A stretch of 64,000 nt of DNA from Melastoma dodecandrum (Eukaryota > Streptophyta > Magnoliopsida > Myrtales > Melastomataceae): the NCBI GenBank assembly GCA_029817715.1, contig JARUPY010000164.1:1182001-1246000 (forward strand). The letters are read 5' to 3'. A model generated the notes under the pieces. That model had not been told where the DNA came from. It did not search any database and saw only the letters and a program-made list of their open reading frames with translations. This document shows positions 1 to 11,059 of this stretch, piece by piece. A program made the position numbers and the translations under genes. How positions within the stretch are numbered: the stretch's first letter is position 1; the number at the start of each line of letters is the position of its first letter.

Positions 1-789
1 CTTCAAATTCATGTCATCCGCACCAATAACATTTCCTGTACAAATTTCGACAGGGTTAAAATAAGAATTAATGGATGAATCAGCTTCAACAACATCAACC
101 TCAGAGTTAAGCCAAAGCATAAGTTATCGATGAAGAGTAGAAGGAATCACTACTGCCTTCTACAACCAGTCTCGACCTAAAAGAGCAGTAAATGTTGTAT
201 CAACATCGACTATAAAGAAGGCAGTTGTAATCTTAGATCTCCTGACCTTGAACTTGAGTGGGAATACTCCCACAAACTTCGACATTAGGCCATTGAAACC
301 CGTTATGCCAACATCGGTGTTGGTAACGTTAGCCTTATCGTACCCTAAGTATTTGAAGGTTCGCAAAGGCATTACGTTAACCGTTGCACCATTATCGACC
401 AATACTTTCTTCAGAAAAACTCCATTAAATTCTGCCTCAATATATAAGGAGTGCATCTGTGATTGCATCGAAGGACTAGGCTTAATAAACCAGTTTACTG
501 GAAAGCATGTAGGGCAACGAACAACCCGAGGAACCGAAGTTTTAAGAATACTTGAGATAGGTTGATCTATCTTAGATCCTACAAACTCTGTGGGTGACAT
601 AATAACGTTACACTCTACAGTGTTGTCAGGAGCATCGAACTGGACTGGATTGTAATATGAATCATTGAAGGTATCTTCAAAATCATCATCCTCAGCAATT
701 TTCTCCATATCCTTAGGAGGGTCATTGTGGGGAATCGAATCATCGACCATAAATAGGTTATCATGGTCGTTCTTCTCTTCTTCGACCAT
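1..789 (-). mobile_element. Ty3/gypsy element A: pol 5' part with aspartic protease
   Basis: Coding on the minus strand gives an open stretch at 160-789 of 209 residues. Its C-terminal half is a retroviral-type aspartic protease: the active-site triad reads DNGA (usually D-S/T-G) within VLVDNGATVNVMPL, followed by the flap-like region and ALLGRDWL, a motif typical of plant gypsy proteases. The acidic N-terminal part is a linker. The frame runs on in broken form towards base 1, so the reverse transcriptase and integrase lie outside the window. It belongs with the gag at 1629-3101 and the LTR at 3172-3741. The frame is interrupted between gag and protease, so the copy is probably dead. Confidence 0.75.
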
Positions 790-1628
790 TGCAGGGTCAA
801 CGGATTTTTGCCGTTTCTCCTTTGGTTTCTCGCGACATCTTTCTTTTCTTTTCTTACTGCTCTTAGACGAAAGTGGAGATCAATTGTTGTTTACCTGTCT
901 CCACTCGTCATCTTTATACGAGCACAGGTTGTCGACAAGGATTATGTCAAACTTGTTCGCTGAAGACATGATGATCAGCTTCTGCAGGTAATTATACGAG
1001 CACAGGTGACACAACTGAGAGATCAATATCTTGTTCCTTAGAATAGGACTGCATCGACTGCAAATGTCGGCTTTCTCAAGGAATTGTGGAATTGGAGGTC
1101 TGTCTTTAATAGCCTTCTCATCGAGACGAGGAGAGGGTCGAAGCTGATCTTTCACATCGCCTATCTTAACAGTCTCCTTCGACAGATCACTTGACAAGCC
1201 ACATCGCTGTTGACAGGCAGCGAAATAGACTGTGTATCGAGGCAACGAGGTGCTGCCTTTGCCTTCTGAACAACATGCCCTTATCAGGAAAAACCTTATG
1301 AGCATTGGGGGCAGATCCTCTTCCCCTGGGGTTTCGATTGAACGCCTTCGAAGGCTCTTTGCGAGTAATCCCAATTGCAGCTCTCTCGACAGGAGTCAAG
1401 TCAAACCAACCCTTTATCTGGTGAGACTGAAGAACTTTTTGAAGGTGAAACACTTGCCAGCAGTGTGAGTTTCGTCCATATGCCACTAGTAAACTTCGTT
1501 CTTCAGCCTTGACGCAGCCACCAGGCAAGAGACGAGACCATTGTTTGGGAGCCTCTTGAACAGCTTATTGACCACATAAGTCTCCCCAGAAATATTGGGT
1601 TCCTGTAATACACGTTTAACAACATCAA

Positions 1629-3117
1629 TCATGTTAATATCGAATATATGTACCTCATAATCAGCAAAAGGGTTTTGATTGACACAAGAGACTCTTCAGA
1701 TTCCTTAAAATACAAAATTTTGGCTTCGATAAGATCCTGAATGAGGTTTCTAAAGGTTAGACAGTCGCGCGTGGCGTGAGTAAAGGACCCATACCACTTG
1801 CAATAACTCTTCTTCTTCCCCCTGTCAGTCTGGGGAAGTTGATGGACGGGTTTCAGCTTAATTCGATCTCGCTTATGGAGCCAGTCGAAGATTTCATCAA
1901 CTTTCTCAACATCGAAAGAGTACTTTCGCTCCTCGTTCGACTTCTGAGATGCCTTAGCCTTGAAATTCTTCTTCAACAGCGGATCGCAGACAGTGGCTAC
2001 ACCTTTGACAAATTCGGCCAAACCTCAACAAACGTAGGTTCGAGTTGATATGTCGTACGCTCTCTTGATTATTCTCTGAGTAAATTATCATGCTTAGTAG
2101 CCCTTAGAGCGAGTTCGTAGAGATCTCTAAACTGTTCTCCTTGGATTTTCTTTCGAATTCGAATATCCAAGGCATCTTGGGCCACATTGGCCACCTCATC
2201 TTCGCTAACTGATGTTTTGCATCTCGGTCTAGTAAAGGCTAACCTCTTCTCGGCATACAGCTCCTGGGACCATCTGTTCGACTATTTGAGCGACCACATC
2301 TCTAAAGTCAACAGGATCGATGGGCCTAAGAGGGACTCTAGTGACGTCCCTTTCCAAAGGATCCACATCAGCCTCCCTGTCGAAGATAGACACATCCCTA
2401 GGAATATCGCCAAAAAGGTTCCTCCCTGGGAGTTGACCTTCCACCGGTGGTCCACGAGCAGAGTTATCGATGGTGGACCGTATATAATGGCTCTCCTTTC
2501 GACGATGGGGAGGTGAATATGCCTGCGGTCGATACAGATCCTGCAAATCATCATCAAGATCGACGAAATCATTATAGCGATTCAATCGGTCAGGTGTGGC
2601 AAAATCACCTCGATCATCAGAAACGAAATGCGACCTACTTGGTTCAGCCCATTGATAGTCCCGAGTTAAATGAACAGAATCATGGGTGGTCTCATGATTG
2701 AAACTCAACCTGCGTTTCCCATCGCGAACAGCGGCCCTTCTGGCTGCAGTGTTCACCCTGTGTTTCCCATCACGAACGGCGGCCCTTCTGGCTGCAGTGT
2801 CTAGAGAATATTCAGCATCGATTATGGCAGTCAGTCCCTGGAGCTTTTTGGTAGCTCCAAGAAATTCTCCTGATACTTGGCTTGCATCTGCATAACCAGA
2901 ACCAAAGGGACTGTCTCTGACACATTTGGCAAGACGTTTGATGCAGGAGAAGTTGCTCGCTACTGTGCCTGGCAATTTGTGGTCCAACGTTCTGATCATT
3001 TTGCTGCCCGTTTCGACGGCTCTGGCCATTCTTAGTAGTTTGGCCCTGGGTAGAATTGATCTCCAAATCACCACGAGTATCGGCCATTCTGTTAGCCACA
3101 CTCCGGGTTGTTTGCAT
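1629..3117 (-). mobile_element. Ty3/gypsy element A: gag remnant
   Basis: Two minus-strand frames (2229-3101 and 1629-2021), plus a short N-terminal frame starting near 3084 (MADTRGDLEI), together read as a plant gypsy gag. The downstream frame contains a zinc-knuckle-like CKWYGSFTHATRDC followed by a leucine-rich segment. The central part is basic and arginine-rich. It holds a 48-bp tandem duplication near 2710-2805 that repeats the peptide NTAARRAAVRDGK. Several frame changes separate the pieces, so this is a pseudogene of the capsid and nucleocapsid protein. It lies between the primer site beside the LTR (3172) and the protease, as expected for gag. Confidence 0.65.
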
Positions 3118-3146
3118 TCCGTGTAATCTCGCGAAACTCGCTTTCG

Positions 3147-3167
3147 ACTCCCACTGTCATCGCCAAA
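3147..3167 (-). other. Primer-binding-site region of element A
   Basis: On the minus strand the bases just inside the LTR read TTTTGGCGATGACAGTGGGA. The same place in element B (4170-4190) reads TTTAGCGACCACAGTTGGGG. The position next to the LTR edge and the shared TGGCGAYNACAGTGGG pattern resemble the primer sites of Tat/Ogre-type gypsy elements. The tRNA was not identified. Confidence 0.45.
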
Positions 3168-3171
3168 AATG

Positions 3172-3741
3172 TGTTTGCTGGCGAAACACGTCGCGATATC
3201 TCGTGGACTCTAAGTGTCAAATGTAAATGTGGTCGCCAATAAAGTAAATTAACAAAGAACAATCAGAAATTCACTAAGTGTGAAAAGAAGAACTTACAGC
3301 CATAGCACAACTCTTAAAACAATTATGGATAGTTAAGTTGACAATCAAGCAACCATTCAGGGTCATAAAATGATTGTCTTATGTTTACAATTGAGCAGGA
3401 CTGACCTATTTATTGACACTAACTAATAACTGTCGATCGACGTATATTTAACATGTGCTAATTGTCCAAAAAGTATAAACTTACTAACTGCTAAAACGAC
3501 TTCACAATCGACCCTCACGGGCATCGACTCCGAGCTTCGACAAACATCATCGATGCTGAGGACCTTCAACGAGAACCCGTCTTCGATCGCTTTCATCATC
3601 TAAACTCATGTATTCGATTGTCGCTTTAATGATTTCATTCGACGATGCATCGATGACCGAACACTTCTCCAAATAACCTCGATCTTGGTCTCCTCCAAGG
3701 CCCATCGCCGAAAGCCCAAAATGTCGTTTGCTGTGTAAACA
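3172..3741 (-). mobile_element. 5' LTR of gypsy element A
   Basis: The plus strand begins TGTTTGCTGG and ends GTGTAAACA, so the ends form a short inverted repeat of the TGTTT..AAACA kind. Gag and primer site lie on the lower-coordinate side, so this is the 5' LTR of a minus-strand element, about 570 bp. Its outer end (3741) abuts a piece of another element's gag (3742-4134), which suggests that A inserted into B. The partner LTR lies outside the window, so the target duplication cannot be checked. A related LTR begins at 63212. Confidence 0.6.
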
Positions 3742-4134
3742 CTACCCCTACTCCATTGGAAGTTCCAGGACATAGTTCTACACGTTCTTTCCAGCAGTTC
3801 TAGCATCTGCCATGAAAGGCTTTTCACCTAAAGAGTTGATCTTTTTCTCCGATCTATCATTCTTAGTGAAATTTAAAGCCTCTCTGACTTCCTGAATTTT
3901 TTCATCAATTCGAGCCTCCATCGTCCTGAGACTTTCAGCTAGAACTAATTTCAAACTTCCTATAGTCTCACTAAACTCTTGTCTATGAGTAAAGTCATCA
4001 GGTGAATATTATCGCCAAGGGTTTTCTAAAGGCCCGATGGGGGGCACCTCTTGAGCATTTTTGTTTCGAGCCTCAAGGAGTTCATTCTCTTTTTCTTTGT
4101 CTTTTTCGTTGTCCGTAGTTCTAGTTCGAACCAT
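3742..4134 (-). mobile_element. Ty3/gypsy element B: gag N-terminal remnant
   Basis: The minus-strand ATG at 4134 opens a frame starting MVRTRTTDNEKDKEKENELL, followed by a charged, probably coiled-coil segment (ESLRTMEARIDEKIQEVREA). In-frame stops occur after about 42 residues and again near the 3742 end. Its place directly downstream of the primer site and LTR of element B (4170-5082) identifies it as that element's gag N-terminus. It is cut at 3741, where the LTR of element A begins. Confidence 0.55.
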
Positions 4135-4195
4135 TTTCTAAGGTTTATTTTTTAGATTTTTCGATTTATGACCCCAACTGTGGTCGCTAAAAACA

Positions 4196-5082
4196 TGTTG
4201 GCGCGGAATTTGTGTTCCCAAAAACACATATCGAATTTTATAGTGAATGTGTGGTCACTGTAAAGTGAAAGTGAATTCAATACCGGAATTTAATACGACG
4301 GTATCTAGTTTACAACGTTTGGTGTCGAACACCGCGAGTAAATGAATACAAGTATAACAGATAAACACAATATTAGAAATTAATGTGACGATACCGAGCT
4401 TACAACGTTACACTTATAGACATTAATTGAATGGGAAACTACAGAAAAGGCCTGGTGACGCTTCACGACGGGAGGCGGTCGAGACGAACTCCTCTGCTGG
4501 AATTTGCCCTTGTGGAACGGAGGAGGCGTCAACATCACCGAAATTTAATGCGACGACACCAAGGATGGAGCTCGACGTCGGAATTTAATGCACGACATCG
4601 ATGGGCGGAGTCGAAGTGGCAGAAGGTCAACGACGACGGAATTCAATGTACGTCACCAAGGATGGATGGAAGTGTGTCAGCAAGATCATTTGATTGCAGT
4701 TAATTAGAAGGCTCAGAATCCTCTCAGATCGTGTGCACGATCCACCTCTTATTTTGTAAGAAGCATGCACATCGTATCTCAGTAGGCCTCTCTAGGTTTG
4801 CCACTTGTCTGTTCCCTTTATCGTGGCTTGTCCTTGAGAGTACTTCTTAGTCATGGGTTGTTTGAACTCTCGAGTAGTAGAGGTCAGCACTGCTTCTCGA
4901 GCTCTGATGGTTGTTCCTGGTTTTGCATGCTCGAGATCCTCTTTTCGAGCGAGACTAGTCCACAGTGTTCGAACAGTTTCTCGAGTAGCGCCAACGTTAA
5001 CTCCCATTCATCTCGAGCACCTTCCCGGGACTTCGCTTGTTTGGCTTACTAGGGACGAAGTCCAGAAATTCATGTGTCAACA
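4196..5082 (-). mobile_element. 5' LTR of gypsy element B
   Basis: Terminal inverted bases are TGTTGGCGCGGAATTT at the low end and AAATTCATGTGTCAACA at the high end, giving an 887-bp LTR. The inner edge is next to the primer-like site at 4170-4190. Between 4280 and 4660 the LTR holds at least five diverged copies of a word like GGAATTTAATGCGACGACAC, a repeated block of the kind found in retroelement U3 regions. Confidence 0.6.
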
Positions 5083-5499
5083 GATATCTTGGATATGTTC
5101 CCTAAACTTGAGTAATCCTTTTATTATGAAAATTGGCGGCGTTGTCCTTATCAAGTTATAATCTCTCCTATAGAGTGAGAATAAAACTAGAGATAAAAAC
5201 GTTTCATGATAAGGAAATAAATAATCCTAAAGCAAATTACCGAATTGTTGTAGGTAGGAGAGGCTTGCTGATTACAATAGCATGGAAGCGGTATGGCCTT
5301 CTGCATAAGGAAAGTATTGATTATGTTTCAACATAATACATCCTATATGCGAAACACACATTACCCTTTATCGTTTGTTTAATTTGTTTAACACTTCTTT
5401 GAACAATCAAGGGTTATCTTTAGAGAGTTTTGGAAGCTAATTTGCAGGAGCAAATCGTGGAACACATTGGCAAAAAATCATCTAGCCGTTGTAATCAAT
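5083..5499. other. Unassigned spacer
   Basis: AT-rich sequence between the outer end of LTR B and the solo LTR at 5500. No open frame, RNA gene or repeat edge was recognised. Confidence 0.4.
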
Positions 5500-6299
5500 T
5501 AGATATAAGGATGGTTGTCGCTTCACCCGCATATGTCGCTTCGCCAGCATGTCCACCAACATCGGTTGCTGGAGGCCTCAATATGCTGGTCATCGAGTAA
5601 GCGAGGCAAAAGGAACACCGAGCGACACGACTCTCAGGCGACGAAGGGCAACCATGCGATGAGCAACCCGAAGGACGGTTATGATCTAACTACTCAGGTC
5701 TGACAACTTGCACACCAAGAGTCGTGCCTGCTCTATTATCTTTTCAGATCTTGTCGGGAGGAAATAATATATTTCCTTTCCTCAATTTCTGATCCTATCC
5801 TTTATTTTATTTCCCTTATCTTTTATTTTCTTTCCTTTATTGTCTTTCCATGGGCAGTCTATATAAGCCCTTGCATTGTAAGAGTTGGTAGACCAAATTA
5901 TTCAGACTTTTCAACCCAGATCAGACTTTTGTCTTTCTATCTAAAGGAGTGGATTTTCTTTCAACCTCGTTCTTCATTTATTGGATTCCAAGTGCAGATT
6001 GAGTAGAGTGTATCAACCGGTGGTGGTGTGCATATATCCTCCGCGTTGTTCCTCGCCCTCGTTCTTGTTCACGGTGGTGTGTCTGTATCCGTGTGACAAA
6101 CGAGTTCTATCCGAGTCTTCTTTCACGGTGGTGCATCTGTATCCGTGCAGGTTTATCTCAACTTATCCTTCATACCAATCCATTCAGTCATTCCGTTTCA
6201 TTATCTACCCTTCCGATCGTCACTCCATTCTGCACCCACAGTGACGTTCCCCACCATTTCGGTATTGGAATCATTTATTCATTGCCAACCCCGGCATCA
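5500..6299 (+). mobile_element. Solo LTR of the element C family
   Basis: This 800-bp block aligns from end to end with the 5' LTR of the gypsy element at 15544-21064, in the opposite orientation. Shared landmarks in order are the start (GGATGGTTGTCGCTTCACCC here), GGTCTGACAACTTGCACACC, the TATA region TGGGCAGTCTATATAA near 5850-5868, the CAACCTCGTTCTTCATTT block, and the end with TTTCGGTATTGGAATCAT. No gag or pol sequence flanks it, which suggests a solo LTR left by LTR-LTR recombination. The flanking bases share CAAT, but no clean 5-bp duplication was seen. Confidence 0.75.
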
Positions 6300-7116
6300 C
6301 AATGTGGGAAAGCTTCACTCAACCTCACGCATAAATCTAAGGATGAGGCGGAGGACTTGAAACTTCTCGTTGTTACTTAGATCTTACACGAAGGACTTGG
6401 GACTTCACTTGTTTAAAAGGTTGAGAGCATCATGTTCTTTCATTGACTCAATAACCTTTTCCAGATAGAGTCTTTTGAAACTACAGACTAGTAGTTCTAT
6501 AATCCTGTCATGCATTGGGTGTTAGACACACTTGTAAGTGCAAGGGAAGTCGTAGGACAAGTGGGTCTTACACAAGTGGTGTGTTAGCTGCCGGAGAGAA
6601 AGCCATTGGCAAAGTGAGGTGCTATACTAGAATCAGCCACGTGAGGAATCGTGTAAGCAAAGTCACAAAGGAGTCGTTGTGCAAGTACCGTGGTAGCCGC
6701 CGAAGTGAAAGCCATGGGCGTAGTAAGGAGCTGAGCTGGAGTTAGTCATAATGTGACCGTGCAAGTCATAGTTAGTCATGGTATGTTCTTGCAAGTTCTT
6801 ATTAGTCACATTTCGGGCAGAAGTGTGGGTTTATACTCCCCTATTATCTAATGAACACATCGTAATTGGGTTGGTGTGCCAGGAGAGTGGATGCAAGTCT
6901 TGCTTGTCCAACCTCTATAAATCTTATGTGGTGTCCCCTCTTTCATAAGCTGAGGAACATACACATAGAGAGAGAAAACTAACTCAGATCTGGAAATTTG
7001 TTTAGCAGATCCAAGTTCTCTAACCAGACAAAAGACCACTTTTTTACTTGGGTCTGAAATTGAAAAAAGTGTCAAATATCCAAAGGCACTAATTTAAACA
7101 ACCTTCTTAGTGCATC
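6300..7116. other. Unassigned, possible decayed copia LTR
   Basis: No convincing gene. The 6515-6800 part has a string of short repeated phrases (GTGCAAG, AAGCCAT, AGTTAGTCAT) of the kind seen in decayed copia LTRs elsewhere in the window (24400-24600, 40500-41300), but no boundaries could be set. Confidence 0.25.
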
Positions 7117-7370
7117 TCATTCCAACAACAAGAAAGGTAAATGTAAACCAAGACCAAACACGACGAGAGAAAACGAGGAGAGAAAGGGGAAGACTTTTTT
7201 ATTACTTTCAATTGAGAGAGGGGATATACATAAACAAATCATAGTATGAGTAAATGAAAAGTCCCATCGGTTTCTCCCAATGTCAAGAAACGAGAAAGTT
7301 ATATATGTTACCTTGGGAATTCTAGTGGCATACACATTACATTTTCTTAATACTCCATTTTAAATATTTA
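7117..7370 (-). mobile_element. 3' LTR remnant of copia element D
   Basis: This AT-rich block resembles 9533-9830. Shared parts include GAGAGAAANGGGAAGACTTTNTTTATT, the TATACATAA segment, and the run through ATATATGTT to the TGGCAT close to the end. It lies on the 3' side of the minus-strand pol remnant, so it is read as the 3' LTR. The pair is strongly diverged, so the insertion is old. Confidence 0.5.
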
Positions 7371-7379
7371 TTGCCTCAT

Positions 7380-8900
7380 TGAAAACCTTACTCGGGAACC
7401 CATGGGACTAAACCACAGCCATGGAAAAAAGAGTTGAGTATTCATACCCACTCTTTATAACATCATTTCAGATCTCTGAATATACACATATCAATACTAT
7501 GCATTATTTTTTCAAATGTCCCAATAAGCAAAGGCTTTATCGATGAAGATTTGATATTATCTCATAAATTAATTTATGAACATAAAATGTCATCAATTTT
7601 TAGAACATCAAATATGAAATTTGAACTCTATGATGTATTTCATTCGATCATCTTTAAAATGTTAATTCCGATAATCGAGTAGTACAAATAATATTATTGC
7701 TAATATATAATGTCATGAGGACATGTGAAAAGTAAAATAATATTGACTTATTAAATCGACCATGATGGATATTATAATCTCATATAATCATTTAATTATA
7801 ATGATCCAATAAAATCGAATATGGTACTTTAGAACTAAAAAAAATGGATCTTATTTTATGCGACTATGATAGCATAACGCTTCTCAATAAACGAGTAATT
7901 TTCACATATGTGATCATATTGATATTCTTATGTCAATAAATTTTCATTGTAACATTTATATCACATACTTCTAAATATACTTATAGTTATAAAGATCTTC
8001 ATCATTCAACAAAGTTCATCATCACTTTTATCATATGCTTCAGGCAAATTAAATGCTTCCGAGAATGTGAATTCGACAATTTAAATCTATCAAATATTTT
8101 CTTGCTTATTAAATAAGTCATACTTATTAAAAAAAGGTCATACCAATAAGATTCAATTATATCATGAATCAGAGTTTACATTTCGTGGATTGTAAAACGC
8201 ATCATCATGAAGTCATTGCATTCATTAGGGAGAATATATCATCATTCAATATCAAGTCTTTGAGAGACTCACTTGAATCGTGTCTTTATGTGTGAGAATT
8301 ACAATTTGCTTCATCTCGTTTATACACAAACATCCCTAAATTCCAAAGGTTTCTCACCTTCGGGTGCATGGACTACAGTGTGAAAACTTTCATTTTGAAT
8401 AATCAATTATTCATCTACATTCTTCAACAAACTTTAGTTCAAGATCCTCTTTTCTATTCACAGGATCATATGATATATAATATGCAAAATTTCATCGACG
8501 TCAATTTCATTTGTATTGTATATTTTTCCAATCAAAATATAATTCATCAAAATCTCTTCATTTTTATGTCCTTGTTATTCTTCTAAAATTATATTCTCAA
8601 TGACTTGAAGCCTCTTTAGATCATTTTTGTTCCTCAATTTTATCATTTATTTCTTTTTAAAGGATTTTTTATCTTCGAAACTGATAATTTTATCACACTT
8701 TACTTGCATTTTAGGCTCATTTGAACCTTAGGTAGTCCTTCAGCGACATTAATTTTTATTGGCGCATTTTGCAGTAGTAATACATGAATTAGTAACTTTC
8801 TTAAGGTCAGTAAACAAATGTGGCACTTGATTTCCCTTTTAATGATGGCAATATTATTTACTTTTTTTGTATGCTTGACCCAAACTATTTTCATTAATCT
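7380..8900 (-). mobile_element. Ty1/copia element D: pol remnant (IN/RT linker, RT)
   Basis: Only peptide islands survive on the minus strand, but they are in the order of a Ty1/copia pol. The frame at 8700-8894 ends NAPIKINVAEGLPK, like the NAP-RI-V-G segment between integrase and reverse transcriptase. Then come NEEILMNYILIGKI and IDVDEILH near 8500-8600, a HAPEGEKP-like motif near 8360 (before the RT core), and ENYSFIEKRYAIIVA near 7880-7900 in place of the usual VFIKK..FVIIAVYVDD. All frames are broken. The stretch near 7380-7440 resembles the conserved tail that copia elements carry just before the 3' LTR. Integrase and most of gag are missing. Confidence 0.6.
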
Positions 8901-9234
8901 ATAATTCTGGAGAATTTTGATAGTTCACTTCGGTTTGTTTTGAAATATCTTAGAATTCACTTTTAGGAAACACAAATTCATTTTGGATAATGAGAATCCA
9001 CTTCTCTTACTTGAAAATTCAGTTAGGAAATTGATTCACTTAGGAGAATCTTCATTTTGTGAGGATTCCATAAATGTATAAAACTAATCAAATAATTTAC
9101 CCTAAGGTGTCTATTACGGAGGAAAAGTGAGGTGGCTCGTTGCAGGAGAAGAGAGGCAGAGAGACTACCTGTTTAAAGCACACTTGAACCATATTACATG
9201 GTCGATTCACTTGAATTCTTTCACTAGAAATTGA

Positions 9235-9532
9235 CTAACTGATTGTGCTTTGTTTTGAGGACATTGCTATGCTCTGGCATATTTTGGGCACTATTTTGAA
9301 AATTCTTTTCGCATGGTCTAATAGGTACATTTTTGTTAGACCATGCATGTAAACTGTTGGGTAGTTTGGATAGGTCATGTACTCACCCTCTTTTCTTTTA
9401 TTACATTCTTTACTTACCAAAAAAATATAGAAACGAGCTTACAAAAACAATCGTTTATTTCATTTTCTATCCTCATACAACCTTTCATTCTATGCTTTCT
9501 TCATCGATAAACTCTCTTACTGATAGCGCATT
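9235..9532 (-). mobile_element. Copia element D: primer site and gag-region remnant
   Basis: On the minus strand, the sequence next to the 5' LTR reads TGCGCTATCAGTAAGAGAG. This is close to the CACGTTATCAGCACGA sequence that sits at the primer site of many plant copia elements. The 61-residue frame at 9235-9420 lies where gag should start but has no recognisable gag motif. Only about 600 bp separate this site from the pol remnant, so the gag, protease and integrase regions were largely lost. Confidence 0.4.
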
Positions 9533-9830
9533 GTGAAACAAAGCAAAAGGACATAGAGTGATCAAGAGAAAACAATGAGATAGAGCGAGGAGAGATAGGG
9601 AAGACTTTCTTTATTGCTTTCATTCAAATCGTTACAATTGATCCCTCAGGTTACAGGGAAGAGATATACATAAGCATTAATGATAAAGTAAACAAAAGGT
9701 CTAAGTAAACGAAGAGTCCCGTTTGGTTACTCTTTGTCACAACAAATGAAATGTCATATATGTTGGTATAGGAATCATAATGGCATCTACATTAAATATT
9801 CATTTTACTAATCTCATAAACTCTTCTTAG
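9533..9830 (-). mobile_element. 5' LTR remnant of copia element D
   Basis: Partner of the block at 7117-7370. It is placed on the 5' side because the primer-like site is at its lower-coordinate edge and the pol remnant lies further down on the minus strand. The outer edge near 9830 is uncertain. Confidence 0.5.
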
Positions 9831-10143
9831 TGTTTATATATTGCATATACTATTTATAATAACAAAAATGTGTTATTATACTTTCTCGCTATTATTAATT
9901 GATACGTGTCTTCACACCTTAATGGAACTAATATTGACATCAATTTTTTTTTTCAATATTTTTCATTATTTCTTTATAAATTTTTTATTTTAATAAAAGT
10001 TTAACATATCAAGTATATTTACCAATCTTATTTCTAATATGAAAAGAATTGTTAAACTTCGTAATGAAGATTTTCAAATATTTCATAATTATAAATTGAT
10101 GCTTGAGTTGAAAGGCTTTGTAAACACGTAAATATTAAGTGAA
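9831..10143. other. AT-rich spacer
   Basis: Very AT-rich stretch (long T and A runs at 9940-10000) without a recognisable gene or repeat edge. Confidence 0.4.
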
Positions 10144-11059
10144 TTACGATTCCTCGTCGCGGTCGCCCCGCTCCGGCCTCCTACGACATACACGTCTTTC
10201 ATTGTGCTCATCATCGCGTATCTCTTTCTTACTAGCCACGTACCTTTTCCTTTGTGCGCTGCCCCCTCCTATCTGGATATAAACCATGGCATCCGCAGTA
10301 GCAATCGCTGAGGGCAGGTTTCGCATGCCTCACCGCCTCAGTTTCAATTGTGTCCATAGTTAAAGCCCGTCAAGAAAGTTGAACAACCTGTTCGCCTTGG
10401 ACATGTCAGAAATTGTCATCATCAACGACGTGAAGACCTTTACATACTCCCTCACGGTGCTGGTTTATTTGAGGCTCTTCAAGCCTTCCTCACAACCCAA
10501 CCAAGTTACAAGGCTGGAATTGGTCCGCCAATTCCTTCTTGAGAGTCTCTCATGTATCGATCGGTGGACGACCCGGACTCAAGTCATCCGTAATCCTGGT
10601 CCGCCACTACAGCTTTGCATCCCCCATAAGATACATCGCCGATACAGAGACATTCTCATTCTCGGGCACCCTTTTCGCTATGAAGTATTGCTCTACATCC
10701 CATAAGAAACTTTGCAACATTTTCGCATTACGACACCTATCAAAAGATTGAGACTCAGGAATCCTTAACCGTGAGCGTACCTCTCAACCAACCATGGGAG
10801 CAATTATCGCTCGCTTGAAGATCGCTATCTCGTTCTCCAAATCCTCGTGTTGGCTACACAATATGTCTACCATCGCACTCCGCGAGTTGAACGTGGTCTT
10901 AAGCCATCCCATATCAGCTATCAACACATCCATCGGTCCTATACCAACCATCATCTCGTATAGCGTCGCAAAAATGGAAGTGGGATCCTCGGTCGAAGGC
11001 TCAGCCATCATCCTCTCCAATCGACTAAATCTCTCCAAATGATTGCCCCTATGGGACAT
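10144..11059 (-). mobile_element. Ty3/gypsy element E: gag remnant
   Basis: Read on the minus strand, the pieces follow the order of a plant retrotransposon gag (Retrotrans_gag family). The frame at 10784-11059 starts MSHRGNHLERFSRLERMMAE. Broken frames follow with KLWW-like and EGLKSLK*TSTVREYVKVFT near 10430-10500, then ISDMSKANRLFNFLDGL near 10385-10420. The last frame (10144-10326) starts MRNLPSAIATADAM and ends in an arginine-rich tail. The FTSLM..ISDMS..DRLFNFLDGL pattern is characteristic. Stops and frame shifts make it a pseudogene. No pol follows; the sequence below 10144 is unrelated AT-rich DNA. Confidence 0.7.
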
